DNA of 64,000 nt from Clostridium thermosuccinogenes. GTDB taxonomy: Bacteria; Bacillota; Clostridia; Acetivibrionales; DSM-5807. Shown piece by piece: positions 46,309 through 54,131 of this stretch. The stretch lies in NCBI RefSeq assembly GCF_002896855.1, contig NZ_CP021850.1, positions 3,373,665 through 3,437,664 on the forward strand, given 5' to 3'. Made by a program: the position numbers and the translations under genes. The notes under the pieces are model-generated. The model searched no databases. It was not told the origin of the DNA and saw only the letters and a list, made by a program, of their open reading frames with translations. Position 1 is the first letter of the stretch, and each line of letters starts with the position of its first letter.

Positions 46309-47469
46309 TACGACCTTTCCGTAGTATGCACACTCAATAATCTTCTTCAGATCTTCTGCAGTACATTTCCTCGGGTTTGAACCTGTGCATGGATCCAGAG
46401 CGGCATTTTCCGCAATAAAGTCAACGGTGGATTTGAACAGCTCTTCAGACACACCATTTTCTTTGAAGGTAGGTGCTATGCCAATCTTGGCATTAAGCTC
46501 ATTGATGGCATTAATCAGTGAATCCACAAGCTGTTTTTCCGTTCCTCCCGGGAGGCCAAGCTTCCTTGCAACTTCCGCATATCTGCTCATGCACACCTTT
46601 GAATTGAATTTAATAACATGAGGCAGCAGTATAGCGTTGCAGCACCCATGGGGCAGGTTGTACTGTGCTCCTGTCTTATGGGCAATGCTATGAGCTATTC
46701 CCAGCAATGCATTGCTGAATGCCATTCCGGCAAGGCACTGGGCAATATGCATTTCGCCCCTTGCCTCTTCATCCCCGTTATAAGAGTCCACCAGATTGTC
46801 AAATATCATGGATATTGCTTCCATCGCCAACGGATCGGAGAATTTCGACCTGGCGGAGGCAACATATGCTTCCAGCGCATGAGTCATAGCGTCCATTCCG
46901 GTATGGGCAACCAGTGTCTTAGGCATTGTCATGGGTATGCTGCTGTCCAATATTGCAATATCAGGAGTTATCTCAAAATCTGCAAGAGGGTACTTTATCT
47001 TAGTAGAATAGTCGGTTATTACTGAAAATGCGGTTACCTCTGTAGCTGTTCCACTGGTAGAAGGTATTGCCACAAATATTGCTTTTTTTCTAAGCTTCGG
47101 CATTGAGAAAGGCGTTTTTATGTCTTCGAAAGTCAACTCCGGGTATTCATAGAAAACCCACATTGCTTTGGCGGCATCTATTGGAGAGCCTCCTCCGATG
47201 GAAATGATAACATCAGGCTCAAATTCCTGCATGGCCTTTGCGCCTTTCATAACGGTTTCAACAGAAGGATCCGGCTCAACACCTTCAAATACCTTGGTTT
47301 CCAAGCCTGCCTCTTTTAAAACATTCTCCAGCTTATCAAGGAAACCAAACTTCTGCATTGAAGATCCTCCGGTTACAATCATGGCTCTCTTGTAACCTTT
47401 GAGGTTTCTTAACTCTTCGATGGCATTCTTACCATAATAAATGTCTCTTGGCAGTGTGAATCTTGGCAT
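46300..47469 (-). CDS. Iron-containing alcohol dehydrogenase
   Basis: Fe-dependent NAD(P)H-linked alcohol/aldehyde oxidoreductase of 389 residues. Motifs: nucleotide-binding IISIGGGSPIDAAKAMWVF, PSTSGTATEVTAFSVI, and the iron-binding His set in HTGMDAMTHALEAY, LGIAHSIAHKTG and LPHGCCNAILLPHV. Length fits stand-alone BDH or 1,3-propanediol-type enzymes, not AdhE. Start ATG at 47469 with AAAGGGG upstream. A near-perfect sigma-A promoter and a Rex-type operator lie upstream, so expression should rise when NADH/NAD+ is high. Monocistronic. Confidence 0.94.
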   Translation of the reverse strand: MPRFTLPRDIYYGKNAIEELRNLKGYKRAMIVTGGSSMQKFGFLDKLENVLKEAGLETKVFEGVEPDPSVETVMKGAKAMQEFEPDVIISIGGGSPIDAAKAMWVFYEYPELTFEDIKTPFSMPKLRKKAIFVAIPSTSGTATEVTAFSVITDYSTKIKYPLADFEITPDIAILDSSIPMTMPKTLVAHTGMDAMTHALEAYVASARSKFSDPLAMEAISMIFDNLVDSYNGDEEARGEMHIAQCLAGMAFSNALLGIAHSIAHKTGAQYNLPHGCCNAILLPHVIKFNSKVCMSRYAEVARKLGLPGGTEKQLVDSLINAINELNAKIGIAPTFKENGVSEELFKSTVDFIAENAALDPCTGSNPRKCTAEDLKKIIECAYYGKVVEF

Positions 47470-47515
47470 TATAACAACCCCTTTCTATATCATATAGACT
47501 AATATATTTCATAGA

Positions 47516-47533
47516 TTGATAAATTATTAACAA
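47516..47533 (-). promoter_or_regulatory. Rex (redox) operator
   Basis: TTGATAA-ATTA-TTAACAA matches the Rex consensus TTGTTAAnnnnTTAACAA at 13 of 14 defined positions. It covers the expected transcription start, 5-22 bases after the -10, where a bound repressor would block RNA polymerase. Rex releases DNA when NADH is high; alcohol dehydrogenase genes are known Rex targets in Clostridia. Confidence 0.72.
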
Positions 47534-47537
47534 TTTC

Positions 47538-47566
47538 ATTATATATTATCATGCCCTATATGTCAA
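47538..47566 (-). promoter_or_regulatory. Consensus sigma-A promoter of the iron alcohol dehydrogenase
   Basis: On the minus strand TTGACA (47566-47561), exactly 17 bases, TATAAT (47543-47538): both hexamers are perfect. This is the strongest promoter seen in the window, which suits a gene held down by a repressor. It lies about 70 bases before the start codon. Confidence 0.82.
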
Positions 47567-47754
47567 ACTTGATAGCTGTGCTAAACAGGAGGGAATTTGC
47601 GCTTCATTCTATAATATAGATAAGGTTTTTTCAGAAGCTATAAAATTATGTATTATAAATGCCATGTATAGAAATATGATTTCGCCGCAAAATTTCACTT
47701 GCCCCGCCATAAATACAGTTTTATGGATAAGAATCATTTATGCCCGGGTAAAAA

Positions 47755-47763
47755 TGGTATACT
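47755..47763 (+). promoter_or_regulatory. Extended -10 promoter for cca
   Basis: TGGTATACT is an extended -10 (TGnTATAmT) about 26 bases upstream of the cca start. No clear -35 was found. The remaining bases between 47570 and 47750 show no gene. Confidence 0.4.
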
Positions 47764-47788
47764 AATATAAGAATCATAGGAAAGGCAG

Positions 47789-49144
47789 TTGAAACCATTG
47801 GATAACCGTATAAATTTTTCCATACCTCCTGAAGCACTGCACATAATAAATACTTTGAATGCTCATGGTTTTGAGGCATATGCAGTGGGAGGCTGTGTAA
47901 GAGACAGCATACTGGGGCGCAAGCCTCAGGACTGGGATATAACCACCAATGCAAAGCCCCATCAGATAAAGGGGATTTTTCAAAAGACCGTTGATACAGG
48001 CATAAAGCACGGTACTGTCACCGTATTGGACGGAGGATGCGGCATTGAGGTGACGACTTACCGGATTGACGGGGAATACAAGGACAATCGCAGACCGGAA
48101 AGCGTTCAATTCACCTCGTCCCTTACCGATGACTTAAGCCGCAGGGATTTTACCATAAATTCCATTGCCTATCACCCCTCCGAAGGCATTGTGGACCCTT
48201 TTAACGGCCTGGAGGACATACGGAATAAAACCATCCGCACCGTAGGCCACCCCGACAACAGATTCCATGAAGATGCGCTAAGGATGTTGAGAGCGGTGCG
48301 CTTTTCAGCACAGCTGGATTTTGAAGTGCATGGAGACACTCTTGATGCCATAAAAAGAAACCACAGCCTCATAAAGAACATAAGCTGGGAGAGAACCCGG
48401 GATGAACTCACAAAATTATTAACCTCGGAACATCCCTTCAGGCTGGCACTGCTTCATGATACCGGGCTGCTGCAGCATGTGCTTCCGGAGTTTGACCTAT
48501 GCTTCCACATTACCCAGAATCATCCCTATCATGTGTATAATGTTGCAATTCACACCCTTCATGCCGTAGCAAGCATTGAAGCCACTACCATCCTCAGGTG
48601 GGCCATGCTGCTCCACGACACGGGCAAGGCAGTTACCAAGACCACAGACAGGAATAACATCGATCATTTTTACGGGCACCCTAAAAAGAGTGAGGAAATT
48701 GCCATAAAGGTGCTGAAACGGTTACGTTTTGACGCAAAAAGCACTGATCTGATATGCCGGCTGATTAAACATCACGATATGGACATAAAGCCCACGCATA
48801 AATCTGTCAGAAGGGCGGTAAGATCCATAGGCGACGATATTTTTTGGGATCTTCTTAAGGTTCAGGAAGCCGACCGCAAGGCTCAAAACCCCGAGAAGCT
48901 GCCGCCACGGCAAAAGATGCTGAACGAAATAAGGAATATTTACAGGGAAATAAAAGAAAGCAACCAGTGCCTCTCATTAAAAGAGCTGGCCATCGACGGC
49001 TCGGATCTCCTAAAGGCAGGATTCAGCCAGGGACCGCATATAGGTAAAGTGCTCAACAGGTTGCTGGACGCAGTGATAGATGATCCGGAGCTGAACCGCA
49101 GGGACAAGCTGCTGGAACTGGCAAAAAAGTACCGGGCAAACTGA
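47789..49144 (+). CDS. cca: CCA-adding tRNA nucleotidyltransferase
   Basis: Adds or repairs the 3' CCA of tRNA, 451 residues. Class II nucleotidyltransferase head: AVGGCVRDSILG (GG motif), QDWDITTNAKP (DxD metal site), RRDFTINSIAYHP, and ISWERTRDEL. An HD domain follows with LLHDTGKAV and HHDMDIK, seen in many bacterial CCA enzymes. Start TTG at 47789 with AGGAAAGG upstream; a TTG at 47798 is an alternative. Single plus-strand gene ending at a GC-rich hairpin. The window's tRNA already encodes CCA, so repair may be the main role. Confidence 0.93.
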   Translation: MKPLDNRINFSIPPEALHIINTLNAHGFEAYAVGGCVRDSILGRKPQDWDITTNAKPHQIKGIFQKTVDTGIKHGTVTVLDGGCGIEVTTYRIDGEYKDNRRPESVQFTSSLTDDLSRRDFTINSIAYHPSEGIVDPFNGLEDIRNKTIRTVGHPDNRFHEDALRMLRAVRFSAQLDFEVHGDTLDAIKRNHSLIKNISWERTRDELTKLLTSEHPFRLALLHDTGLLQHVLPEFDLCFHITQNHPYHVYNVAIHTLHAVASIEATTILRWAMLLHDTGKAVTKTTDRNNIDHFYGHPKKSEEIAIKVLKRLRFDAKSTDLICRLIKHHDMDIKPTHKSVRRAVRSIGDDIFWDLLKVQEADRKAQNPEKLPPRQKMLNEIRNIYREIKESNQCLSLKELAIDGSDLLKAGFSQGPHIGKVLNRLLDAVIDDPELNRRDKLLELAKKYRAN

Positions 49145-49145
49145 A

Positions 49146-49176
49146 GGCGCCCTGATGCTATCTTTCACAGGGCGCC
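49146..49176 (+). terminator. GC-rich hairpin after cca
   Basis: Perfect 9-bp stem GGCGCCCTG / CAGGGCGCC with a 13-base loop, starting just after the cca stop (49144). The downstream run is only partly T-rich. Confidence 0.55.
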
Positions 49177-49239
49177 GCAATACTATCCTTTATTAACCGC
49201 TTTTCCCATGCTGTCCTACTGTCCGGATTGTCCTGCTAT

Positions 49240-50943
49240 TCATTTTTTGGAGTTTTTCTCTATGGATGCCCATGTGCCGTTCTGCTCAAAATCATAAGCC
49301 GCTTTTTCTGCATCCTCTACTATGGAATTATCAAAACCCATCAGCTTTAGAAGCTTTAAAGCATTTCTGGATCGGGCTTTTCCCTCATACAGCTTGTAAT
49401 CGAATACCACATCATCATCGGTTATCTCTTCCCTGAAATGATAATTGTCATAAATCCCTTCCAGAATACCGGTAAGCTCTATATCATGGGTAGCTGCCAT
49501 GCAGATGCAGTTTTTTAGGGACAAGTTCTTTAAAACCCTCGATGATGCGGCTATTCTCTCAATGGTATTGGTTCCCCTCAGTATCTCGTCAATAAAGCAG
49601 AAGCAGGGAATCTCATCATTGATCATGCTGAATATTCTTTTAAGGGATTTGATTTCCGCTATAAAATAGCTTTCATTGTTTTCAATGCTGTCCCTCAATG
49701 CCATGGATGTCATAGTAAACAGAAAAATAGTGCTATACTCCTTCGCAAGGCATGTATAAATGGTTTGAGCAAAGATCGAATTGATGGCAAGGGTTTTCAG
49801 GAATGTGGACTTGCCGGAAGCATTCGACCCTGTAATCAGGATTGACCTGCTAATATCTATAGAATTTGTCACCGGCTTTTCTATAAGAGGATGATATACT
49901 TCCCCGGCACAAACAGCATATCCGCCCTTGCTGAAATCTTTAATGAAATCAGGCTCGGTGTAGAAAGCAAGGCTTTCCCTGTAGGATGCTATGCTTATCA
50001 TGCTGTCTAAAAAACCTATAGTTTCATAAAGGCTTCTGAATTCTTCCCGGTTCTTCTTCAAGATACCAAGGATTTTATCATAACTCAGCACTTCTATGAG
50101 GAATATGATTTTTAAGTACATCAAAAAGAAGTCCTCATAATTATCTATCAGAAAGTACATTCTTTTGGCAATACCCTTCAGTTTTCCCAAGCACTTGCTT
50201 ATGGACTTTTTATACTCATCCAGGCCATCGATATCCAGCTTCAACATTTTCCCTGCTATGCTTACAAGCTTTGCTGCATAAGAAATAGAAAGCAACTGGG
50301 TTTCAATCTTTTTCTTCAAATTATAATACAATAACATGTTGGTTAATATGGAAGCCAGAAGCGCCGGCACACCCAGCTTGAAATCCACCACACACAGCAG
50401 TACGGAGGCTATGGGCATGAAAGCCAGAAACTTATACATAAAGGCATTGTTCAATTCCATATAGGAGAAATCCGTAATGAAATTGGATATGTCGGCATAT
50501 CTCTGTTTTCCCAGCAGCTCAAGCAAATATTGAAGCTTTCGCCTGCCTTCGGCGTTTTTCTGGAATAACCCGATCACTCTTCCTCTTTCCTTGAGATCTG
50601 CTTCATCAAAGGATGGTTCCCTCATCATGCAGTATAGGTATTCTTCTCCCGGGGACGAATGGGTATTGTTTATGCGCATAAAAATTTTGCTCATATCCAG
50701 GTCATTCCACGTGATATCATCCATTAGAAATTTGTTTCCCGACAAGCTGCGTTTATTCTGATAATAGCTGGCTATCGAATCAAAATCCTCGGTGCGGTAT
50801 TTTTCTTTTGGGGCTTTACCCCATGTTTCAAGGATTTTAGCTCTTATTTTCCTCCGTCTTTTGAATGAATTATGTATTCCGGATACTATGCCGACTCCAG
50901 CAATCAGCAATATGAAAATCAGTAATTTGTAATAATCTCCCAT
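49240..50943 (-). CDS. Membrane-anchored MutS-family ATPase
   Basis: Protein of 567 residues with a MutS-type ATPase domain at the C-terminus: Walker A ILITGSNASGKSTFLKTLA, Walker B with FIDEILRGTNTIER, and AATHDIELTG. The N-terminus is a membrane segment (LLIFILLIAGVGIVSGI), and another hydrophobic pair (FLAFMPIASVLLCVVDF, GVPALLASILTNMLLYY) lies near 180-230. MutS mismatch-recognition and connector domains are absent, so it is not the repair MutS. Start ATG at 50943 with AGGAG upstream. Role unknown; relatives occur in Firmicutes and Bacteroidetes. Confidence 0.87.
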   Translation of the reverse strand: MGDYYKLLIFILLIAGVGIVSGIHNSFKRRRKIRAKILETWGKAPKEKYRTEDFDSIASYYQNKRSLSGNKFLMDDITWNDLDMSKIFMRINNTHSSPGEEYLYCMMREPSFDEADLKERGRVIGLFQKNAEGRRKLQYLLELLGKQRYADISNFITDFSYMELNNAFMYKFLAFMPIASVLLCVVDFKLGVPALLASILTNMLLYYNLKKKIETQLLSISYAAKLVSIAGKMLKLDIDGLDEYKKSISKCLGKLKGIAKRMYFLIDNYEDFFLMYLKIIFLIEVLSYDKILGILKKNREEFRSLYETIGFLDSMISIASYRESLAFYTEPDFIKDFSKGGYAVCAGEVYHPLIEKPVTNSIDISRSILITGSNASGKSTFLKTLAINSIFAQTIYTCLAKEYSTIFLFTMTSMALRDSIENNESYFIAEIKSLKRIFSMINDEIPCFCFIDEILRGTNTIERIAASSRVLKNLSLKNCICMAATHDIELTGILEGIYDNYHFREEITDDDVVFDYKLYEGKARSRNALKLLKLMGFDNSIVEDAEKAAYDFEQNGTWASIEKNSKK

Positions 50944-51158
50944 GGTATAAAACTCCTAACATGTTTTGAAAAGTAGTATTTCTGCACCCGGAACCGTGAT
51001 GAATACAAGATATTGCTATATAAATTCAACCTTAATATATTCAACCTTGCAAAATAGCACGGCTTTTAAGTTTCCCCGCCGTGCTATTGCAATTGCATCG
51101 GTAATTCGGATGCAGCTTAAATTTATCTATATTTTAACGAACAAAGGTTATAATTTCA

Positions 51159-51280
51159 AGAACTTGCACTTTATTTACAGCATACAAGCAATGCTTTCAG
51201 GCACTTCTGCTTTACTTGCAGCATATAAATAGTACTTTTAAGACCTTCTACTTTTTTGCAGCATACAATTAATAATTGGA
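51159..51280 (-). repeat. Three degenerate tandem copies, about 41-base period
   Basis: Copies begin near 51159, 51200 and 51241. Each contains a plus-strand core like CTTTACTTGCAGCATA; for example TTTATTTACAGCATACA, TTTACTTGCAGCATATA and TTTTTTGCAGCATACA. The copies can be split into halves of about 20 bases. The block ends 12 bases from the stop codon of the YerB-like gene and lies in its 3' flank. Confidence 0.6.
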
Positions 51281-51291
51281 ACTTATGCCCA

Positions 51292-52389
51292 TCACTCTAT
51301 AACTACTCTGTCAGCGGAAGGAGCAATCTGCACCCATGTCTGCCCCGGGTTTAAAGCGATGGGATTGCCTGCTTCATCGGTGTATTGGGTAGGTTCCGGG
51401 CGGGAAGCCTTGGACCACTTGATTTTTATAACTTTTCCGTTGGTGATGTACCACCCGTTGCCGCTTCCGACATTAAAAAGCTCCTGCCGGTCCTCTTTGT
51501 CCCCCTTTATCCTCTGATTTTTCACCACCTGTATGATAATGTTCTTAACTGCCAGCTGCTCGCCGGTAATCCGTTCCATATGGGGTTTTCCATTTCTGAA
51601 CCGCATGTAGGTTTTGGTGGTGGCGTCGTACTCATATCGGGAAATATAGCCATCTGAATAGGTAATGCTTACCTTTTCAGCTTTCTCTGCGCTTTGAAGC
51701 TCCGCATCTTTCCTGTTATATGTAAAAACATGCTTCTTATCCGTTTCGGTCCTGTATCCCACTTTGTTGGCATACTCTTTTGCCTTTTCCATGGAAGTAT
51801 AGGAATCCTGCCAATTCCCCTTGTCCTTTGTCAAATCCCAAAATACTCCTGCAACATAAATGCCGTTTATATTGTTTATCTTGTAGGACTGTAAGTCTTT
51901 CAGAGCCTGAGGGCTTTGTCCGAAATGCACATATATGGCATCATGCTCCATCGCATAATCGAGAAAATAGTGCCTGGAGCTTCTAACAGGTCCGATCATC
52001 TCCGGATCGACATTCCAGAATACCGGCATATACCTTGTAATGCCACCTTCCACTATTATTTCATATACCACCTGGGCCATATGCAGCCCTCCCTGGGGCA
52101 ATACAGCGCTTCCTTGATTGTCAATCATGACAGCAAAGGGTCTGGTGCCTTCTTCCGGAAACACAAAATTATCTACAGTTCCATCTTCCTCTTTTGCGGT
52201 TCCCTCACCATCCGACCCGTCAGGCTTGGTCCCTTCTTGTTCCGATACAGGCTCTTCTGCCTTCTGCTGCTCTTCCGAGGTAGATATGCTTGTGATGTCA
52301 GCGTTTCCCGGATCTGCCTTCTCTCTGCATGCTGCCGATGAAATCAACAGTACAAATATCAATATTATAGCAATACCTTTTTTTACCAT
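51292..52389 (-). CDS. DUF3048 (YerB-like) lipoprotein
   Basis: Surface lipoprotein of 365 residues. Signal peptide ends SSAAC (acylated Cys21), then a Glu/Ser/Thr-rich linker up to about residue 75. The DUF3048 pattern follows: FAVMIDNQGSAVLPQGGLHM, ITRYMPVFWNVDPEMIGPVR and HFGQSPQALKDL. The C-terminal part with KIKWSKASRPEPTQYTD and NPGQTWVQIAPS is typical. Start ATG at 52389 with AGGAGGG upstream. Family function is unknown; YerB in Bacillus is a membrane lipoprotein. Single gene. Confidence 0.9.
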   Translation of the reverse strand: MVKKGIAIILIFVLLISSAACREKADPGNADITSISTSEEQQKAEEPVSEQEGTKPDGSDGEGTAKEEDGTVDNFVFPEEGTRPFAVMIDNQGSAVLPQGGLHMAQVVYEIIVEGGITRYMPVFWNVDPEMIGPVRSSRHYFLDYAMEHDAIYVHFGQSPQALKDLQSYKINNINGIYVAGVFWDLTKDKGNWQDSYTSMEKAKEYANKVGYRTETDKKHVFTYNRKDAELQSAEKAEKVSITYSDGYISRYEYDATTKTYMRFRNGKPHMERITGEQLAVKNIIIQVVKNQRIKGDKEDRQELFNVGSGNGWYITNGKVIKIKWSKASRPEPTQYTDEAGNPIALNPGQTWVQIAPSADRVVIE

Positions 52390-52399
52390 GTTACCCTCC

Positions 52400-52640
52400 T
52401 GCTGCTTAAGACATATTATATATAATTTCTACAGCATTCCCTAAAATCCTTTTATTAGCCGCAAAAAGAGGACAGAATATTAATCTCCTTTGGTGATTTT
52501 GTGTGGTTACTTAACTGACCCCATCGGTCACAGCCATGTCATTTTTATCAAACCTTTATGAATTTGCGAAAAATAATTATACTTTATCATAAAGAGAACA
52601 GACACTTTTTGTGGGCAAAACTGCTCTTTTTTCATGGAAA
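52400..52640. other. Intergenic region between the YerB-like and DUF1292 genes
   Basis: No gene was recognised. The minus strand has an AT-rich TATATAAT stretch near 52415 that could be the -10 of the YerB-like gene, without a convincing -35. Confidence 0.35.
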
Positions 52641-52648
52641 TTGGCATA

Positions 52649-52705
52649 TAAAAAGCGCCGGATGTATAGACACTTCATAATATGTGTCCCTGATACTTCC
52701 GGCAC
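52649..52705 (-). terminator. Terminator after the DUF1292 gene
   Basis: Long imperfect hairpin on the minus strand: GTGCCGGA...GGGACAC pairs with GTGTC...TCCGGCGC, followed by TTTT and AT-rich bases. It lies about 43 bases after the stop at 52748. Confidence 0.65.
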
Positions 52706-52747
52706 TTTCTTTATTTTTCCCAATCAACTTATTCAAACCTGGAGCTC

Positions 52748-53056
52748 TTACTCATCATCATCTTGGTCATCATCAAAATCAAATTCATCTTCCATCCTGA
52801 GCTTAAACTCCTCAAACACAGCCTGGAGCTCCTCTTCATCCTCAACACTGGCGAAGGAATCTTCACCGTCTTCATTATGTTCAATTCTAAGTATGACTAC
52901 CTCTTCAATGTCTTCTTCATCATTCTCCTCCTGGTCTACCGGCAGAAGAACAACATATTCCTTTTCATCCATTTCAATAGTGTCAAGATGCTCAAATTCC
53001 ACTTCATTTCCATCCTCGTCTATAAGCACTACCAAATCGTCTCTCTCTTCAGACAT
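52748..53056 (-). CDS. yrzB: DUF1292 protein (YrzB family)
   Basis: Small acidic protein of 102 residues. The DUF1292 pattern is present: LIDEDGNEVEFEHLDTIEMD, then KEYVVLLPVDQ and EVVILRIEHNEDG. The C-terminus is a stretch of Asp and Glu. The ATG at 53056 has AGGAGG 7 bases upstream; the ATG at 53062 is only 1 base from that site and is unlikely. It stands downstream of yqgF and ireB, the same set as Bacillus yrzL-yrrK-yrzB. Function unknown. Confidence 0.92.
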   Translation of the reverse strand: MSEERDDLVVLIDEDGNEVEFEHLDTIEMDEKEYVVLLPVDQEENDEEDIEEVVILRIEHNEDGEDSFASVEDEEELQAVFEEFKLRMEDEFDFDDDQDDDE

Positions 53057-53375
53057 ATCCATGCCTCCTCTTTGCTTATTAAATATAATTTATATCATGA
53101 ATACCTGAATATTCGTGATATAAGGCTGCCCTGCGCGTCTTAAAACAAAATCAGCGCGGGCATGACTCCATATAATGATTACAGCCAAATTTAGTCAGGC
53201 TGCAACTATTATATCATAGTATTATATTATTTCCCATAAAATTTTCGTATTATGATATAAAAAATTTCCTGAATTTGCTGCTGATTTTGCTGAAAAATTC
53301 GCTTTATAAAGCGCCTGTTCATATTTACAGAGATACTTCCGACATGCTTTGATCCACGACAAAGGAGCTTCTTTT
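53057..53375. other. Intergenic region between yqgF and the DUF1292 gene
   Basis: About 320 AT-rich bases with no gene. The part next to 53376 merges into a low-complexity repeat zone. A promoter for the DUF1292 gene would lie near 53100-53250 but none stands out. Confidence 0.4.
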
Positions 53376-53519
53376 CATTACTGTTAAAGCTATTTCAGAA
53401 TGTTAAAGCCATCTCCATTTTTCTGCTTCAAAGCTTCATTTTGATGCTTTAAATTCCTGTTTGAGCAGCTTATCTTTAAAGCTTTCAAAGCTCCCTCTTC
53501 TGGCAGGTTTTGCTTTGAA
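53376..53519 (-). repeat. Degenerate TTAAAGC-rich repeat zone
   Basis: Repeated TTAAAGC or TTCAAAGC words at about 53384, 53403, 53428, 53447, 53474 and 53484, with spacings from 10 to about 27 bases. Clearest units are CATTACTGTTAAAGCTATTT and CAGAATGTTAAAGCCATCTC. It begins 27 bases after the yqgF stop and is less regular than the arrays at 46171 and 51159. Confidence 0.4.
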
Positions 53520-53545
53520 CGGTTAAATTGACTTTTACGGCAAAA

Positions 53546-53965
53546 TCATTGTTTACCGGCCATATCCAGATACCCTTGCAGAATATAAACTGCCGCTATC
53601 TGATCTACTATTCCCTTCTTTTTGGAAGTTTTGGTGCCCATATCATGCATGGCCCTGTTGGCTGCCACAGTGGTAAGCCTCTCATCCCAGCGGATGATTT
53701 CTATATCGATTCTCGTAGCAAGCCTTTCAATAAACTTCAAAGTTTTTTCTCCCCTAGGCCCGACAGTTCCGTTCATATTCCTGGGAAAACCTATGACCAC
53801 CTTTTGTGCTCCATAGGTCTTTATAAGCTCGCATATCCTGTCCAATGCCATAGAGATGTTTCCTTTATGGTTTATGGTTTCGACTCCCTGGGCGGTCCAC
53901 CCGAAGGGATCGCTTACCGCGATGCCAATCCTGCTGTCTCCATAATCAATTCCCAATATTCGCAT
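53546..53965 (-). CDS. yqgF: RNase H-like nuclease YqgF/RuvX (pre-16S rRNA processing or Holliday junction resolvase)
   Basis: Cytoplasmic RNase H-fold nuclease of 139 residues. Catalytic acidic residues are visible in MRILGIDYGDSRIGIAVSD, in IIRWDERLTT and in DQIAAVYILQGYL; PRNMNGTVGPRGEK is the usual loop. Start ATG at 53965 with AAGGA 5 bases upstream; the ATG at 53977 is less well placed. It belongs to the conserved ireB-yqgF-yrzB group, here interrupted by an aldo/keto reductase gene. Confidence 0.93.
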   Translation of the reverse strand: MRILGIDYGDSRIGIAVSDPFGWTAQGVETINHKGNISMALDRICELIKTYGAQKVVIGFPRNMNGTVGPRGEKTLKFIERLATRIDIEIIRWDERLTTVAANRAMHDMGTKTSKKKGIVDQIAAVYILQGYLDMAGKQ

Positions 53966-53990
53966 AATTTCCTTCATCCGTCTGCCGGTT

Positions 53991-54131
53991 TCAAGCCATT
54001 GGAGCGCTTTCCCTCAATATCCTTGCCTTTTCGGGATATGCCCGAAAGCCATATCCCTCATGCATTAACCACAAACTATAAGCGCTTGCCGCATACTTTT
54101 GCCTACCCGGCCGTACTTTACCTCCTAGCAT
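53991..54131 (-). CDS. Possible small protein overlapping the aldo/keto reductase stop
   Basis: A 46-residue frame starting MLGGKVRPGRQKYAASAYSL and continuing WLMHEGYGFRAYPEKARILR. The wording looks protein-like rather than random, but the ATG (54131) overlaps the upstream gene's stop and has no ribosome binding site of its own; AGGAGGT lies inside the frame. No family recognised. It fills most of the gap between the reductase and yqgF. Confidence 0.33.
   Translation of the reverse strand: MLGGKVRPGRQKYAASAYSLWLMHEGYGFRAYPEKARILRESAPMA

Noticed and set aside
50966-51232. 88-residue plus-strand frame between the MutS-like and YerB-like genes
   Set aside because: No ribosome binding site, composition like translated non-coding AT-rich DNA, and it runs through the 41-base repeats.
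52611-53108. 165-residue Ser-rich plus-strand frame
   Set aside because: Antisense of the acidic DUF1292 gene; the Ser runs are the complement of Asp/Glu codons.
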